A DNA stretch of 64,000 bases. It comes from Clostridiales bacterium UBA2432. Its GTDB lineage: Bacteria > Bacillota > Clostridia > Lachnospirales > Vallitaleaceae. The translations under genes and the position numbers were made by a program. Location of the stretch: the NCBI GenBank assembly GCA_002342805.1, contig DDQW01000068.1:62001-126000 (forward strand). Direction: 5' to 3'. The notes under the pieces are model-generated. The model had not been told where the DNA came from. It ran no database searches and worked only from the letters and a program-made list of their open reading frames with translations. Within the stretch, counting starts at the first letter, position 1. Each line of letters opens with the position of its first letter. Positions 19,139 to 27,591 of the stretch are shown here, piece after piece.

Positions 19139-20155
19139 ATGAAGGGCAGAAAAAAAGTTTGTTTATCTTTTATATTATTCATTGTAATGGCATTATTAAT
19201 AAGCTGCGTGAAGAATCCTGTTGTCATCGAAAATGAGATAGGATTTGAATCTCCTGAGCAAAATCAAGAGTTTCCCAGTAGAGCAATTCAGATTGTTATT
19301 CCTTTCGCACCAGGAGGTGGGACGGATAGTGTTGCTAGAGCTCTGATTGTCTCTGCCAATAATTACTTCGATCAGCCGGTCGTTGCTGTTAATAAATTAG
19401 GTGAAAGTGGAGCCAGGGGTCTGAGAGAAGGGCTGCTTGCCGCACCTGACGGTTATACAGTAACCCTTATCACCACCGAAACAAATTCTTTATCTGTCTT
19501 TGGGCTTCTTGATTTCAACTATACAGATATTGAGCCTTTACTTTTGCTGAATACAGAACCTGGAGTTATGGTTGTATCCAAGAATTTTCCCTTTAATAGT
19601 ATAGAAGAATTGGTTGAAAGTATTTATAAGGAAAATAAGGAATATACAATAGGTAGTGCAGGAAAAGGAAGTAACTGGGATCTTGCGGCAAAGGGTGTTG
19701 AAAGAGAAGCTGATATCAAATTTGAAAGTAAGTTTTATAATGGTACATCGTTGGCTGTTTTAGATGTACTGGGAGGTTCGCTGGATATAGTAATTGCAGG
19801 GACATCCGAAGTAGTCCAACATCTGGAAAAAGGTGAGATGAAACTATTGACCGTATTAGCTGATGAACGTTTGGAAGCTTTTCCGGATGTGAAAACTTTT
19901 AAGGAATCAGGATATGATTTCAGTATCTATACATGGCGGGGGCTAGCGATTCCACAAGGTGTAGATCCTGAAGTTAAACGTATTCTTATGGAAGGCTTTG
20001 CAAATGCGGCAAAAGATAAAAACTTCATAGATATGCTTTCACAGCTTAGACTTAACTATGATTTTAGGGAACAAGATGATTTTATTGAATTCTTGGAGCA
20101 GGATTTAAAATTTTATAATGAGATGAACAATAATTTAAGTGACAGTTTGAATTAA
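19139..20155 (+). CDS. Second TctC/Bug-family binding lipoprotein
   Basis: A 338-residue lipoprotein. ATG 19139 is preferred over the GTG one codon earlier; TAGGAG lies 7 bases upstream. The lipobox is ALLISC with Cys near residue 23. The mature part has the family motif PFAPGGGTDSVARAL near residue 58, DGYTVTLITTETNSL, and FPDVKTFKESGYDF. It is divergent from the first TctC of the operon, so it probably binds a different ligand. It sits 77 bp after tctA and 3 bp before the nitroreductase frame. No separate permease is encoded, so it likely uses the same TctAB. Confidence 0.88.
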   Translation: MKGRKKVCLSFILFIVMALLISCVKNPVVIENEIGFESPEQNQEFPSRAIQIVIPFAPGGGTDSVARALIVSANNYFDQPVVAVNKLGESGARGLREGLLAAPDGYTVTLITTETNSLSVFGLLDFNYTDIEPLLLLNTEPGVMVVSKNFPFNSIEELVESIYKENKEYTIGSAGKGSNWDLAAKGVEREADIKFESKFYNGTSLAVLDVLGGSLDIVIAGTSEVVQHLEKGEMKLLTVLADERLEAFPDVKTFKESGYDFSIYTWRGLAIPQGVDPEVKRILMEGFANAAKDKNFIDMLSQLRLNYDFREQDDFIEFLEQDLKFYNEMNNNLSDSLN

Positions 20156-20172
20156 AAATGATTGGAGAGTAT

Positions 20173-20745
20173 ATGGAATTTATAGAGCTGATAAAAGAAG
20201 CGAGATCAACACGACGCTTCAAACAAAAAGAAATCTCGATGGAAACATTGAAAAAACTTGTTGAATATGCTAGATACAGCCCAAGTGGTGCCAATCGTCA
20301 ATTGCTAAAATACATGTTTATAACGGATAGAGAACTACGAAATAAAGTAAATCAACAGATTAAGTGGGCTGGGGCTTTAAATGATTGGAAGGGGCCAGCT
20401 GAGGGCGAACAACCGATGGCATATATTTGTATTCTTTTAGATAAAACAATCGGAACAAATCCCGGAGTCGACCACGGAATTGCGGCTCAAAGTATAGTGC
20501 TAGGTGCAAAGTCTTTAGGACTTGGAAGTTGTATAATTGGAGCTTTCAATAAGCCGGTTTTGCAAAAACTTCTGAACTTTCCGGATTCATTACAATGTCT
20601 TCTCATCATTGCCTTAGGTGAGGCAGGTGAAAGAGTTGTTGTGGATGATTTGTCCGCTGGACAGAGTATGGCTTATTATCGAGATGAGAAAAATGTTCAC
20701 CATGTACCAAAAAGAAAGTTAGAAGACCTTATTTGGACAAAATGA
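20173..20745 (+). CDS. Nitroreductase-family flavoprotein
   Basis: A 190-residue protein of the FMN-dependent nitroreductase fold. ATG 20173 with GGAG five bases upstream is preferred over ATG 20158, which overlaps nearly the previous stop. Family features are RSTRRFKQKEIS at the N-terminus, the FMN-contact motif SPSGANRQ near residue 39, and the LGLGSCIIGAF segment near residue 117. Such enzymes reduce nitro, enone or quinone substrates with NAD(P)H. It is the last gene of the tct operon. In this setting it may reduce an unsaturated sugar acid, but nothing in the sequence decides the substrate. Confidence 0.85.
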   Translation: MEFIELIKEARSTRRFKQKEISMETLKKLVEYARYSPSGANRQLLKYMFITDRELRNKVNQQIKWAGALNDWKGPAEGEQPMAYICILLDKTIGTNPGVDHGIAAQSIVLGAKSLGLGSCIIGAFNKPVLQKLLNFPDSLQCLLIIALGEAGERVVVDDLSAGQSMAYYRDEKNVHHVPKRKLEDLIWTK

Positions 20746-20749
20746 AGAG

Positions 20750-20778
20750 TTGCAATATATCTTTTTATGGTGTATTAT
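20750..20778 (+). promoter_or_regulatory. Promoter of the alcohol dehydrogenase gene
   Basis: TTGCAA, 17 bp, TATTAT. The -35 begins just after the nitroreductase stop. The predicted start of transcription falls about 8 bp before the operator-like site at 20793. Confidence 0.65.
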
Positions 20779-20792
20779 TATACTCATAAATA

Positions 20793-20813
20793 CGTAATCG
20801 ATACGGATATACG
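20793..20813 (+). promoter_or_regulatory. Operator-like site, CGTA-N5-TACG-N4-TACG
   Basis: CGTA ATCGA TACG GATA TACG lies immediately downstream of the predicted transcription start. The same layout occurs at 23173 and, with one change, at 23023. A repressor bound here would block transcription; the IclR protein encoded in between is the obvious candidate. Confidence 0.65.
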
Positions 20814-20865
20814 AAAAGAAACTAAGAAACTAAATAAAGATTAATTTAAAGAAGAGGAATTAAAA

Positions 20866-22050
20866 ATGAATAATTTTAATTGGAATTTCCCAACAGAATT
20901 AGTGTATGGAGTTGGCCGAATTAAAGAGATTGGTCAAATAGCGAAAAGATATGGCAGCAAAGCAATGATTGCAACGTATGCAAGAGGAGGATTCTTAGAT
21001 CCAATTATTGACAAAGTGGAGTCCTCACTTAAAGACGCCGGAGTTGAATTTGTGACTTTTACAGGAATTGAACCTAATCCAAGAGCCCAGACTATTGATA
21101 AAGCGATTGATCTTTTTAAGGAAGAAAACTGTGAATTTGTCATTGCCCTTGGTGGTGGAAGCGTTATTGATGGTTCAAAATATATTGCGGCAACTGGATA
21201 TTCAGGTGGAAAGTCTTGGGATTATGTTGTCTTAGGAGATCGGGTGCCAAGAGAGTATACAGGTGCATATCCAATTATTTCCATACCTACTATCTCTGCA
21301 TCAGGTTCAGAGTGTAATGCAGGTGGGGTGTTGACAAATGCTGAGACAAATGAAAAGAGTTTTTCGAGATCGGCTTATCGATTCCCAAAAGTTGCAATTG
21401 TTGATCCGGAATTATTGACATCTGTACCGTTATCAATAACAAAAGATAGTTGTGTCGATATTTTCTCACATTTAATTGAACATTATTTATCGAGCCAAGA
21501 AGAATCTGAATTTGCTGATAGAATAACAGAAGGTATTATTTTGACATTGAAAGAGAATTTTGACATGATTATAAACAATCTTCAGGACATGGAAGTAAGA
21601 GGTCAGCTTGCATTATGTTCTATTTTTGGTTGGTCTGGGATTCAAGCTCTTGGAAGAACAGGCTCTATCCCAATGCATTCAATCGAAATGCCGTTAAGCG
21701 CGATTTACGACCTACCTCATGGAAGAGGTATGACTATCGTTATACCTCCATATCTAGAAGTGATGTCAGATGTGATGCCTGATAGATGGGCGAAGTTAGC
21801 AAGAAGATGTTTTGGAGTTACAGAAAAAGATGATTTAAAAGCGGCTAAGTTGTTATCTGTGAAGGTCGTAGAATGGTTGAAGTCTACAGATTCCCATTTA
21901 ACACTTGCTGATGTAAATATATCTGCAGAACAGTTTGAAAAGATGGCAGATGATGTTGTTAGAATGTTCCCAGGAAATGAGCCAAATACAACAAACGGAC
22001 CAAGACCGATTACGAAGGAAGATATTATCAAAATATATCAAATGTGTTAA
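20866..22050 (+). CDS. Iron-containing alcohol dehydrogenase
   Basis: A 394-residue group III (Fe-dependent) alcohol dehydrogenase of the BdhA/YugJ type. The N-terminal Rossmann-like half shows GGGSVIDGSKYIAA near residue 98, the NAD(P) binding signature. Metal-ligand motifs follow: HLIEHYLS near residue 205 and the LPHGRG histidine near residue 284. Members reduce aldehydes or oxidise alcohols. It has its own promoter and operator and a terminator behind it, so it is a single-gene unit co-regulated with the heparinase operon. It may reduce an aldehyde released during sugar-acid breakdown; this is inferred from the shared operator. Confidence 0.92.
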   Translation: MNNFNWNFPTELVYGVGRIKEIGQIAKRYGSKAMIATYARGGFLDPIIDKVESSLKDAGVEFVTFTGIEPNPRAQTIDKAIDLFKEENCEFVIALGGGSVIDGSKYIAATGYSGGKSWDYVVLGDRVPREYTGAYPIISIPTISASGSECNAGGVLTNAETNEKSFSRSAYRFPKVAIVDPELLTSVPLSITKDSCVDIFSHLIEHYLSSQEESEFADRITEGIILTLKENFDMIINNLQDMEVRGQLALCSIFGWSGIQALGRTGSIPMHSIEMPLSAIYDLPHGRGMTIVIPPYLEVMSDVMPDRWAKLARRCFGVTEKDDLKAAKLLSVKVVEWLKSTDSHLTLADVNISAEQFEKMADDVVRMFPGNEPNTTNGPRPITKEDIIKIYQMC

Positions 22051-22063
22051 AATTACAACTAAA

Positions 22064-22112
22064 TGCCTTTAGATTGTCAATAATTTTGACACGCATCTAA
22101 AGGTGTTTTTTT
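22064..22112 (+). terminator. Intrinsic terminator after alcohol dehydrogenase gene
   Basis: GCCTTTAGAT with TGTCAA pairs with TTGACA and ATCTAAAGGT around a short loop, followed by a T run at 22105-22112. Confidence 0.8.
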
Positions 22113-22151
22113 GTATATTTATTATAATATCAGAAATACAAAGAAAATATG

Positions 22152-22174
22152 TATAAGCGAAATGTTCGCGTATA
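22152..22174. promoter_or_regulatory. Palindrome upstream of the IclR gene
   Basis: TATA-A-GCGAA-ATG-TTCGC-G-TATA is an imperfect palindrome just upstream of the IclR gene promoter. A possible autoregulatory site. Its sequence differs from the CGTA-N5-TACG sites. Confidence 0.4.
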
Positions 22175-22186
22175 TACAAAAACATC

Positions 22187-22215
22187 TGTACATTTTCATT
22201 TTTTTTTTGTATAAT
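22187..22215 (+). promoter_or_regulatory. Promoter of the IclR gene
   Basis: TGTACA, 17 bp, TATAAT, with the -10 about 27 bp before the ATG. A T-rich tract lies in the spacer. Confidence 0.5.
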
Positions 22216-22241
22216 AATGAAAAAAGGTAAAGGTGAAAAAA

Positions 22242-22997
22242 ATGGCTATTAATAAATCGACGCTTCGAACTATAAGTATTTTAGAACTTATCGCAAAAAA
22301 TGCTCAAGGAATGACACTTTCGGAAATTGCTCTTGAATTAGATTTTCCTATAACAAGTACGAGTGATATTGTTAAAGCACTACTAGAAAAAGAAATGATT
22401 GAAATAGTGGATCAACGAAGCAAGTTGTATGGAATTGGAGTGAAGGCGTATTTTATAGGAAATGCATTTATAAGTAACATGACCCTTATAGATAAGGCAA
22501 AACCGATTGTAGAGACGTTAGGAAATCAAGTTAATAAAACTGTTTTTATAGGCAAGGAAGTTAATGGAGGTATTACTTATATTTATAAGTATGAACCAGA
22601 AAATCCTTTAGTAGCGACATGTTCAATAGGAAGTAGAACAAACCTTCATAGTACATCCTTAGGGAAATGTATTATTGCGTATAATGATGAATTGTATCAG
22701 AAAACATTAACTAGCGAATTAATTTCAAAAACTCCGTATACCATTACAGATCCTCAAATACTTGTAGAAGAAATTGATAAAGTCAAAAAATTAGGATATG
22801 CAATTGATAATCGAGAACAAAACGAACATTTGCTATGTATAGGAGCACCTATTTTTGATAATGAAGGAACTGTGATTGCGGCATTAAGTATTAGCGGTTT
22901 GTATACTGATCACGTTAACATCGAGTATGAGGCAAACCTTGTTAAAGAAAAAGCGAATTTGATATCAGAGAAAATGGGATGTCGTATGCATGTATAA
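22242..22997 (+). CDS. IclR-family transcriptional regulator
   Basis: A 251-residue regulator from ATG 22242 (AAAGGTG just upstream; the GTG at 22233 is part of that site). Residues 1-75 form the winged-helix DNA-binding domain, including MTLSEIALELDFPITSTS; residues 80-250 form the IclR effector domain with LHSTSLGKCIIAY and the C-terminal LSISGLYTDH. IclR proteins such as KdgR sense sugar-acid intermediates and usually repress. The gene stands between the alcohol dehydrogenase and the heparinase operon, both of which carry the same operator-like site, so it is the best candidate regulator of both. The ligand may be a keto-deoxy sugar acid; inferred. Confidence 0.92.
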   Translation: MAINKSTLRTISILELIAKNAQGMTLSEIALELDFPITSTSDIVKALLEKEMIEIVDQRSKLYGIGVKAYFIGNAFISNMTLIDKAKPIVETLGNQVNKTVFIGKEVNGGITYIYKYEPENPLVATCSIGSRTNLHSTSLGKCIIAYNDELYQKTLTSELISKTPYTITDPQILVEEIDKVKKLGYAIDNREQNEHLLCIGAPIFDNEGTVIAALSISGLYTDHVNIEYEANLVKEKANLISEKMGCRMHV

Positions 22998-23014
22998 TTT
23001 TATACATGCATACG
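22983..23014. repeat. Perfect 14-bp palindrome across the end of the IclR gene
   Basis: CGTATGCATGTATA, ATTT, TATACATGCATACG. It spans the last codons and stop of the IclR gene. No T run follows directly, so it is a weak terminator candidate; it may equally be a protein-binding site, as its ends are CGTA and TACG like the nearby operators. Confidence 0.7.
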
Positions 23015-23022
23015 AAAAATTG

Positions 23023-23043
23023 CGTAATCGATACGTAAATACA
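23023..23043 (+). promoter_or_regulatory. Upstream operator-like site, CGTA-N5-TACG-N4-TACA
   Basis: CGTA ATCGA TACG TAAA TACA. It shares the 13-bp CGTAATCGATACG core with the dehydrogenase site at 20793. It lies exactly 150 bp before the matching site at 23173, which would allow a DNA loop. Confidence 0.55.
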
Positions 23044-23135
23044 GAGAGAAATATTTTTTTTTGTCTTTTTTGTATTAAATGTAGCTTGTGTTCAGTTTAA
23101 AATGATTTTTTTTGTGCAAAATATTAAAAAAACTC

Positions 23136-23164
23136 TAGACAAGAAAAGTAGAGTATGTTATTAT
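23136..23164 (+). promoter_or_regulatory. Promoter of the heparinase operon
   Basis: TAGACA, 17 bp, TATTAT. The same -10 as the dehydrogenase promoter, and the operator-like site at 23173 falls at the predicted transcription start. Confidence 0.6.
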
Positions 23165-23172
23165 TATATTAG

Positions 23173-23193
23173 CGTAACGGATACGCATATACG
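23173..23193 (+). promoter_or_regulatory. Operator-like site at the heparinase operon start
   Basis: CGTA ACGGA TACG CATA TACG, same spacing as the site at 20793. It overlaps the likely +1 region and ends 16 bp before the ATG at 23210. Confidence 0.65.
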
Positions 23194-23209
23194 AAATAAG
23201 AGGTGAAAC

Positions 23210-25153
23210 ATGAAAGATTATGTATTTATTCAAGAAAATATCGACGAACTAAGATCAAGTATATATACCAATAAGAAACGTTTTTTTCGCCGCTTAGATG
23301 AACAATGTGTTCGTTACCATAATATGCGGTTGAGCGAAAACCATCCAGAAGGTAGTTCGACTTATATGGGGATAGCTATTGCAAATTTAGCCTTAGCTTA
23401 TGTTTTGACAGAACAGGAACATTATTTAGACGATGCAAGACGGTTTATAAAAACCGTTGTTAATTATCCGCATTGGGGACATGCACATCTTGTTGATGTG
23501 GACTTATCAGCTGCATGGATATTGTTTGGATTAAGCATTGGATATGATTGGCTTAAAGATGTAATAACACAAGAAGAAAAAAATGAGATTTGCGAAAAGT
23601 TATTACTCCAGAGTCGTCGTATGTATACATTCAAAGTTAAAACGGAAGGTGAAGGATGGTCAACGAATTATTGGCAGAATCATAATTGGATCAATCTTAC
23701 CGGTCTAGCAGTTGCAGGTTATGCACTTTTAAGTGAAGAAAAATACCGAGATGAAGCTCTTGATTGGATTACGAGTGCAAAAGAGAATTTTGACTATGTT
23801 TATCAAAATATGGCGGCAGATGGAAGTGATTATGAAGGTGTGGTTTATTGGAGATATGGAGCCATGTGGTTGTTTGTGTATGCACACCTGCTTAATGAGC
23901 GAGAAGGTATTAATTATTTCAAAAGTTCTGAATTTTTGAAAAATACATTTGAATATCGTTTATATCAAAGTGCACCGAACTTGGAAGAGCAGATTAACTT
24001 TGGAGATTGCCATGATAAATATAGTGGTCATTCGACGGCTATTTACTACAAAACAGCCTCGGAATTTAAGAATGGTTACGCACAGTACATGGGAGATTTT
24101 GTTGTTAATAACCACCTATATAAAGAAGCCTTTGAATCGGGTGTCAAGCCGGGAATACTTCCGGAGTGTTTCTTTGAACTATTGTTCTATGATTCAACAG
24201 TTGAGGCAAAACTGTTGGATGATTTACCAACAACAAAGTATTTTGAAGATCTTGGATTAGTTGTTTATAGAGATTCATGGGCACGAGATGCTCTTCATGT
24301 TTCTTTTAAGTCTGGATCTCCAGGTGGTAAAACTCAATGGGAAAAACTTTGGGAACTAAAAAACAAAAAAGGATATAATTGTTTTGGATTGTCGCATCAG
24401 CACCCCGATAATAATAGCTTTATAATTCATTATGGTGGTAAATTTTTAAGCATCGATGATGGATACAATCGTTCAGTTAAAGCTTCTGACCATAATATGA
24501 TTCTTGTCGATGGCCAAGGATTTGAAGATGAAGGTGTTAATAATATATTTAAAAATTATACACAAGACATGATTGGTGAGATGAAAAGTGTAGAATTTAT
24601 AAATAATCAAGTGTATGCAATAGGCGAAACGGCAAAGACTTATAAAAAAGCATTGAAAATGAAACAAGTTGAACGTCAAATGTTAATAACAGAATCAGGA
24701 TGTATTATATTTTACGATAAGACAGATAGTGAAAATATACATGAATATACTTGGCAGATGTACACAGAAACATATCCGGAAAATATTGCTATCGATGCAA
24801 CGATGACTCAAGTAAAAGCCGAATATAAAAATGGATTGGCGGCAATGTGTTTATGGCAAAAAGCAAGTCAAGAAGTTAGTGTTGGCCAGCATTTGAACAC
24901 GGTGCGAGCGGTAATGACAACACAAGAGCCGGATAATTACCGAGAAACACATATGAAAGGCTTAACGATAAAAAATCAAGTGAAAAACGAGAAAATGGAG
25001 TTTTTGACAATTATTAAGCCTTATTCTTCTTCTGAAAAATGTCCAGTGGAGATACAGTTTTCATCGGATAATATTAAAGAAGTTAAGATTCAAACTTATA
25101 ATCAAGAAGAAAACTACCGAATTATTAATGGAATTATTAAGAAGGTGGAATAA
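23210..25153 (+). CDS. Heparinase II/III-family polysaccharide lyase
   Basis: A 647-residue protein; ATG 23210 follows AAGAGGTG. The N-terminal 300 residues form the alpha/alpha toroid of heparinase-type lyases, with NYWQNHNWIN (Asn157, His158), the usual catalytic Asn/His. The C-terminal half is the beta-sandwich domain; HQHPDNNSF (His396, His398, Asp400) is the conserved metal-site motif. Such enzymes cleave uronate-containing chains by beta-elimination, leaving a 4,5-unsaturated uronate. No signal peptide is present, so it acts on imported oligomers in the cytoplasm. It is paralogous to the lyase at 37894. Exact PL family (PL15, 17, 21, 33 or 35-like) cannot be settled here. Confidence 0.9.
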   Translation: MKDYVFIQENIDELRSSIYTNKKRFFRRLDEQCVRYHNMRLSENHPEGSSTYMGIAIANLALAYVLTEQEHYLDDARRFIKTVVNYPHWGHAHLVDVDLSAAWILFGLSIGYDWLKDVITQEEKNEICEKLLLQSRRMYTFKVKTEGEGWSTNYWQNHNWINLTGLAVAGYALLSEEKYRDEALDWITSAKENFDYVYQNMAADGSDYEGVVYWRYGAMWLFVYAHLLNEREGINYFKSSEFLKNTFEYRLYQSAPNLEEQINFGDCHDKYSGHSTAIYYKTASEFKNGYAQYMGDFVVNNHLYKEAFESGVKPGILPECFFELLFYDSTVEAKLLDDLPTTKYFEDLGLVVYRDSWARDALHVSFKSGSPGGKTQWEKLWELKNKKGYNCFGLSHQHPDNNSFIIHYGGKFLSIDDGYNRSVKASDHNMILVDGQGFEDEGVNNIFKNYTQDMIGEMKSVEFINNQVYAIGETAKTYKKALKMKQVERQMLITESGCIIFYDKTDSENIHEYTWQMYTETYPENIAIDATMTQVKAEYKNGLAAMCLWQKASQEVSVGQHLNTVRAVMTTQEPDNYRETHMKGLTIKNQVKNEKMEFLTIIKPYSSSEKCPVEIQFSSDNIKEVKIQTYNQEENYRIINGIIKKVE

Positions 25154-25156
25154 TCT

Positions 25157-25714
25157 ATGTCGCTAAACGAATATAAACGTCTTGATTTAACGCTAATGCT
25201 TGTGTTAGCCTTTGTTGCGGAAATAATGGGACAGTATTTGCATATCAAATTACCTGGGGCTGGGTTTTATCTTAGTTTTTCAATGATGATTACGATTATA
25301 GCGATGCTACGTTGGGGAGTTGTAGGTGGAATTGTTAGTATATCAACAGTGGTAGCAACACTTATTTTCACACCAGAACTTAGAGTTTCAATAGTTGTCA
25401 TCCACTTACTAAGTTATAGTTCAGTCATGTTAATTCCTATTATTTTCCGAAAAAGATCTGTTTATGAAATCGTATCGACAACATGGAGATTTATGTTATA
25501 TATTGTCACTACATTTGGAATAGTTATGGTGGTATATAGCATTGTGGCATCGTTGATGGGGTATCCTTTTTTGGAAATACTCGTACTTATTTTCAGTCGA
25601 CAGTTATTTAGTTTGCTGATGAGTTATATTGTTTTACTGATAATTAGACATCAAAAAGAATTGTTGGTGGATATGACAATATATTTTAATGAAGACAAGG
25701 AGACGAAGAAATGA
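25157..25714 (+). CDS. Uncharacterised multi-pass membrane protein, 185 aa
   Basis: ATG 25157 lies 3 bp after the lyase stop and the gene overlaps the next by 4 bp (ATGA), so it is tightly coupled in the operon. It has about five hydrophobic segments (residues 12-30, 36-70, 76-96, 108-132, 138-165), a PGAGFYLSF motif after the first, and a charged C-terminus. The topology resembles ECF-type S components or other small solute carriers, but I see no diagnostic motif. It is encoded directly before the ABC permease genes, so it may assist their transporter. Confidence 0.75.
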   Translation: MSLNEYKRLDLTLMLVLAFVAEIMGQYLHIKLPGAGFYLSFSMMITIIAMLRWGVVGGIVSISTVVATLIFTPELRVSIVVIHLLSYSSVMLIPIIFRKRSVYEIVSTTWRFMLYIVTTFGIVMVVYSIVASLMGYPFLEILVLIFSRQLFSLLMSYIVLLIIRHQKELLVDMTIYFNEDKETKK

Positions 25715-26673
25715 AGATGAAATCAGTTATTAAAGAAAGTAAACTGGTAAGGTATGGTCGGGTCATACTCTCGGATTGGCAACTGTATGCATTGCTTTTA
25801 CCGTTAGTTATCTGGTTTGCATTATGGGCCTACAAGCCTATGGGAGGTTTGCTCATTGCCTTTAAAAATTATCAGCCGAATCTAGGGATAGGCGGAAGTG
25901 AATTTGTTGGGTTTTCGAACTTTATATCATTGATTAATGGAGCCTTTGCGGACCAATTTTGGAGAGCGTTTAGAAATACATTTCTCATAAGTTTATATGG
26001 ATTGATTTATGGATTTCCTATACCGATTATATTAGCTTTGTTCTTTAGTGAGCTAACGCATAATGGCTATCGAAAAGTGATTCAAACCCTTACTTATTTA
26101 CCGCACTTTCTTTCAGAAGTTACAATTACAAGCTTGGTTTTAACACTCCTATATAATGGTGAAGTGAACACTGGTGTTATAGCAACGGCTTTGATGGGGT
26201 TAAATATTATTCCGGAAGGAACAAAACTCGTACAAGAAGCATCATTTTTTAGACCCTTATATATTATTACAGGAATATGGAAGGAAGCGGGATATAGTTC
26301 AATTGTTTATTTTGCCGCAATTATGAGTGTTTCACCAACCCTTTATGAGGCAATAAAGGTTGATGGAGGAAATAAATTACAAGAGATTAGATTTGTGACG
26401 TTTCCGGGGATGGCACCGACATTGATTATTATGATTATTATGCGAATTGGTCAAATGTTAACCGTAGGATATGAACGTATTATTTTGTTATATAACGCGA
26501 ATACTTACGAAACAGCGGATGTATTAAGCAGTTTTGTTTTTAGAATTGGATTACAAGGTGGTAATCAGGCACTAGGAGCTTCGGCGGGAATGTTTAATGC
26601 ACTTATAGGATTTGCGCTTGTAATGGGAGCGAACTTTATAAGTAGGCAAGTGTCAGAAACTTCATTGTGGTAG
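25711..26673 (+). CDS. CUT1 sugar ABC transporter permease (LplB/YteP type)
   Basis: A 320-residue permease with six membrane segments. The N-terminus has the LplB-family opening (LPLVIWFALWAYKPMGGLLIAFKNYQP) shortened here to its core features: Trp-Ala-Tyr-Lys-Pro near residue 43. The ATPase-contact EAA loop is YEAIKVDGGNKLQEIRFVTF near residue 211. It forms a heterodimer with the next gene product and takes oligosaccharides, typically from pectin- or uronate-type polymers in this subfamily. It overlaps the previous gene by 4 bp and its stop is 9 bp before the next start. Confidence 0.92.
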   Translation: MKMKSVIKESKLVRYGRVILSDWQLYALLLPLVIWFALWAYKPMGGLLIAFKNYQPNLGIGGSEFVGFSNFISLINGAFADQFWRAFRNTFLISLYGLIYGFPIPIILALFFSELTHNGYRKVIQTLTYLPHFLSEVTITSLVLTLLYNGEVNTGVIATALMGLNIIPEGTKLVQEASFFRPLYIITGIWKEAGYSSIVYFAAIMSVSPTLYEAIKVDGGNKLQEIRFVTFPGMAPTLIIMIIMRIGQMLTVGYERIILLYNANTYETADVLSSFVFRIGLQGGNQALGASAGMFNALIGFALVMGANFISRQVSETSLW

Positions 26674-26681
26674 GAGGAACT

Positions 26682-27545
26682 ATGGATAGATTAAACAGAA
26701 GTGAAGCAGTTTTTAAAGTGATTTCATATGTTTTGATTGGAGCGTTTGGGATAATGGCACTATATCCTGTGGTATATGCTTTTTCGGCTTCAATTAGTGG
26801 AAAAGTAGCATATGAATCCGGTCAAATTGTTCTATTGCCTAAAAACGTAAATTTTCAGGTATATAAATTACTATATGAGGATAAAGGGTTTTGGATCTCA
26901 TATATTAATACGCTGTTTTATACCATGTTTGGTACAGCGTGGAGTGTATTTATCTCAACACTTGGAGCATATGCATTAGCAAAACGACGGCTTTTATTCA
27001 GACGACAATTTAATTTTTTAGTCGTGTTTACAATGTGGTTTAATGCAGGAATGATTCCGACATACTTGAATTATGTAAACATGGGAGTAGCTAACCGATG
27101 GGGAATTGTAGTTGCATTTGGAATCCAAGCATATAATATTATATTACTTAGAAATTATTTTGAAGGTGTACCTAAAGAAATTGAAGAAGCTGCCCGTGTT
27201 GATGGTGTTAATGAATTCCAGCTATTAGGTCAGATTTTCATACCTATGTCACGGGCTGCGATGGCAACCGTAACGCTCTTTTATGCGACAAGTCGCTGGA
27301 ATGGTTATTTTTGGTCAAGGTTGCTATTGACTAATCCAATGGAATTACCTTTGCAAGTATATATGCGAATATTAGTAGAAAACTATCAATCTATGTTTGA
27401 TGATATGCCGCTTGATTTACCTTATGCAGCAGATTCTTATGTCTATGCGATTATTGTATCATCAATTATACCTGTACTACTGATTTACCCACATATTCAA
27501 AAGTATTTTGCAAAAGGCGTCAATCTTGGTGGTGTTAAAGGTTAG
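26682..27545 (+). CDS. CUT1 sugar ABC transporter permease (YtcP type)
   Basis: A 287-residue partner permease. ATG 26682 is chosen because TAGGAGGA lies just before it; the GTG at 26667 is part of that region and overlaps the previous gene. Six membrane segments are visible. The EAA loop is EIEEAARVDGVNEFQLLGQ near residue 172, followed by IPMSRAAMATV, and the C-terminus ends YFAKGVNLGGVKG as usual for this family. It works with the upstream permease and the long binding protein encoded next. The ATPase is probably the MsmK-like protein at 30645. Confidence 0.92.
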   Translation: MDRLNRSEAVFKVISYVLIGAFGIMALYPVVYAFSASISGKVAYESGQIVLLPKNVNFQVYKLLYEDKGFWISYINTLFYTMFGTAWSVFISTLGAYALAKRRLLFRRQFNFLVVFTMWFNAGMIPTYLNYVNMGVANRWGIVVAFGIQAYNIILLRNYFEGVPKEIEEAARVDGVNEFQLLGQIFIPMSRAAMATVTLFYATSRWNGYFWSRLLLTNPMELPLQVYMRILVENYQSMFDDMPLDLPYAADSYVYAIIVSSIIPVLLIYPHIQKYFAKGVNLGGVKG

Positions 27546-27591
27546 AAAAGTTTGTTAGCACATAGTGCACAAAATAAAAGGAGGAAAAGAA

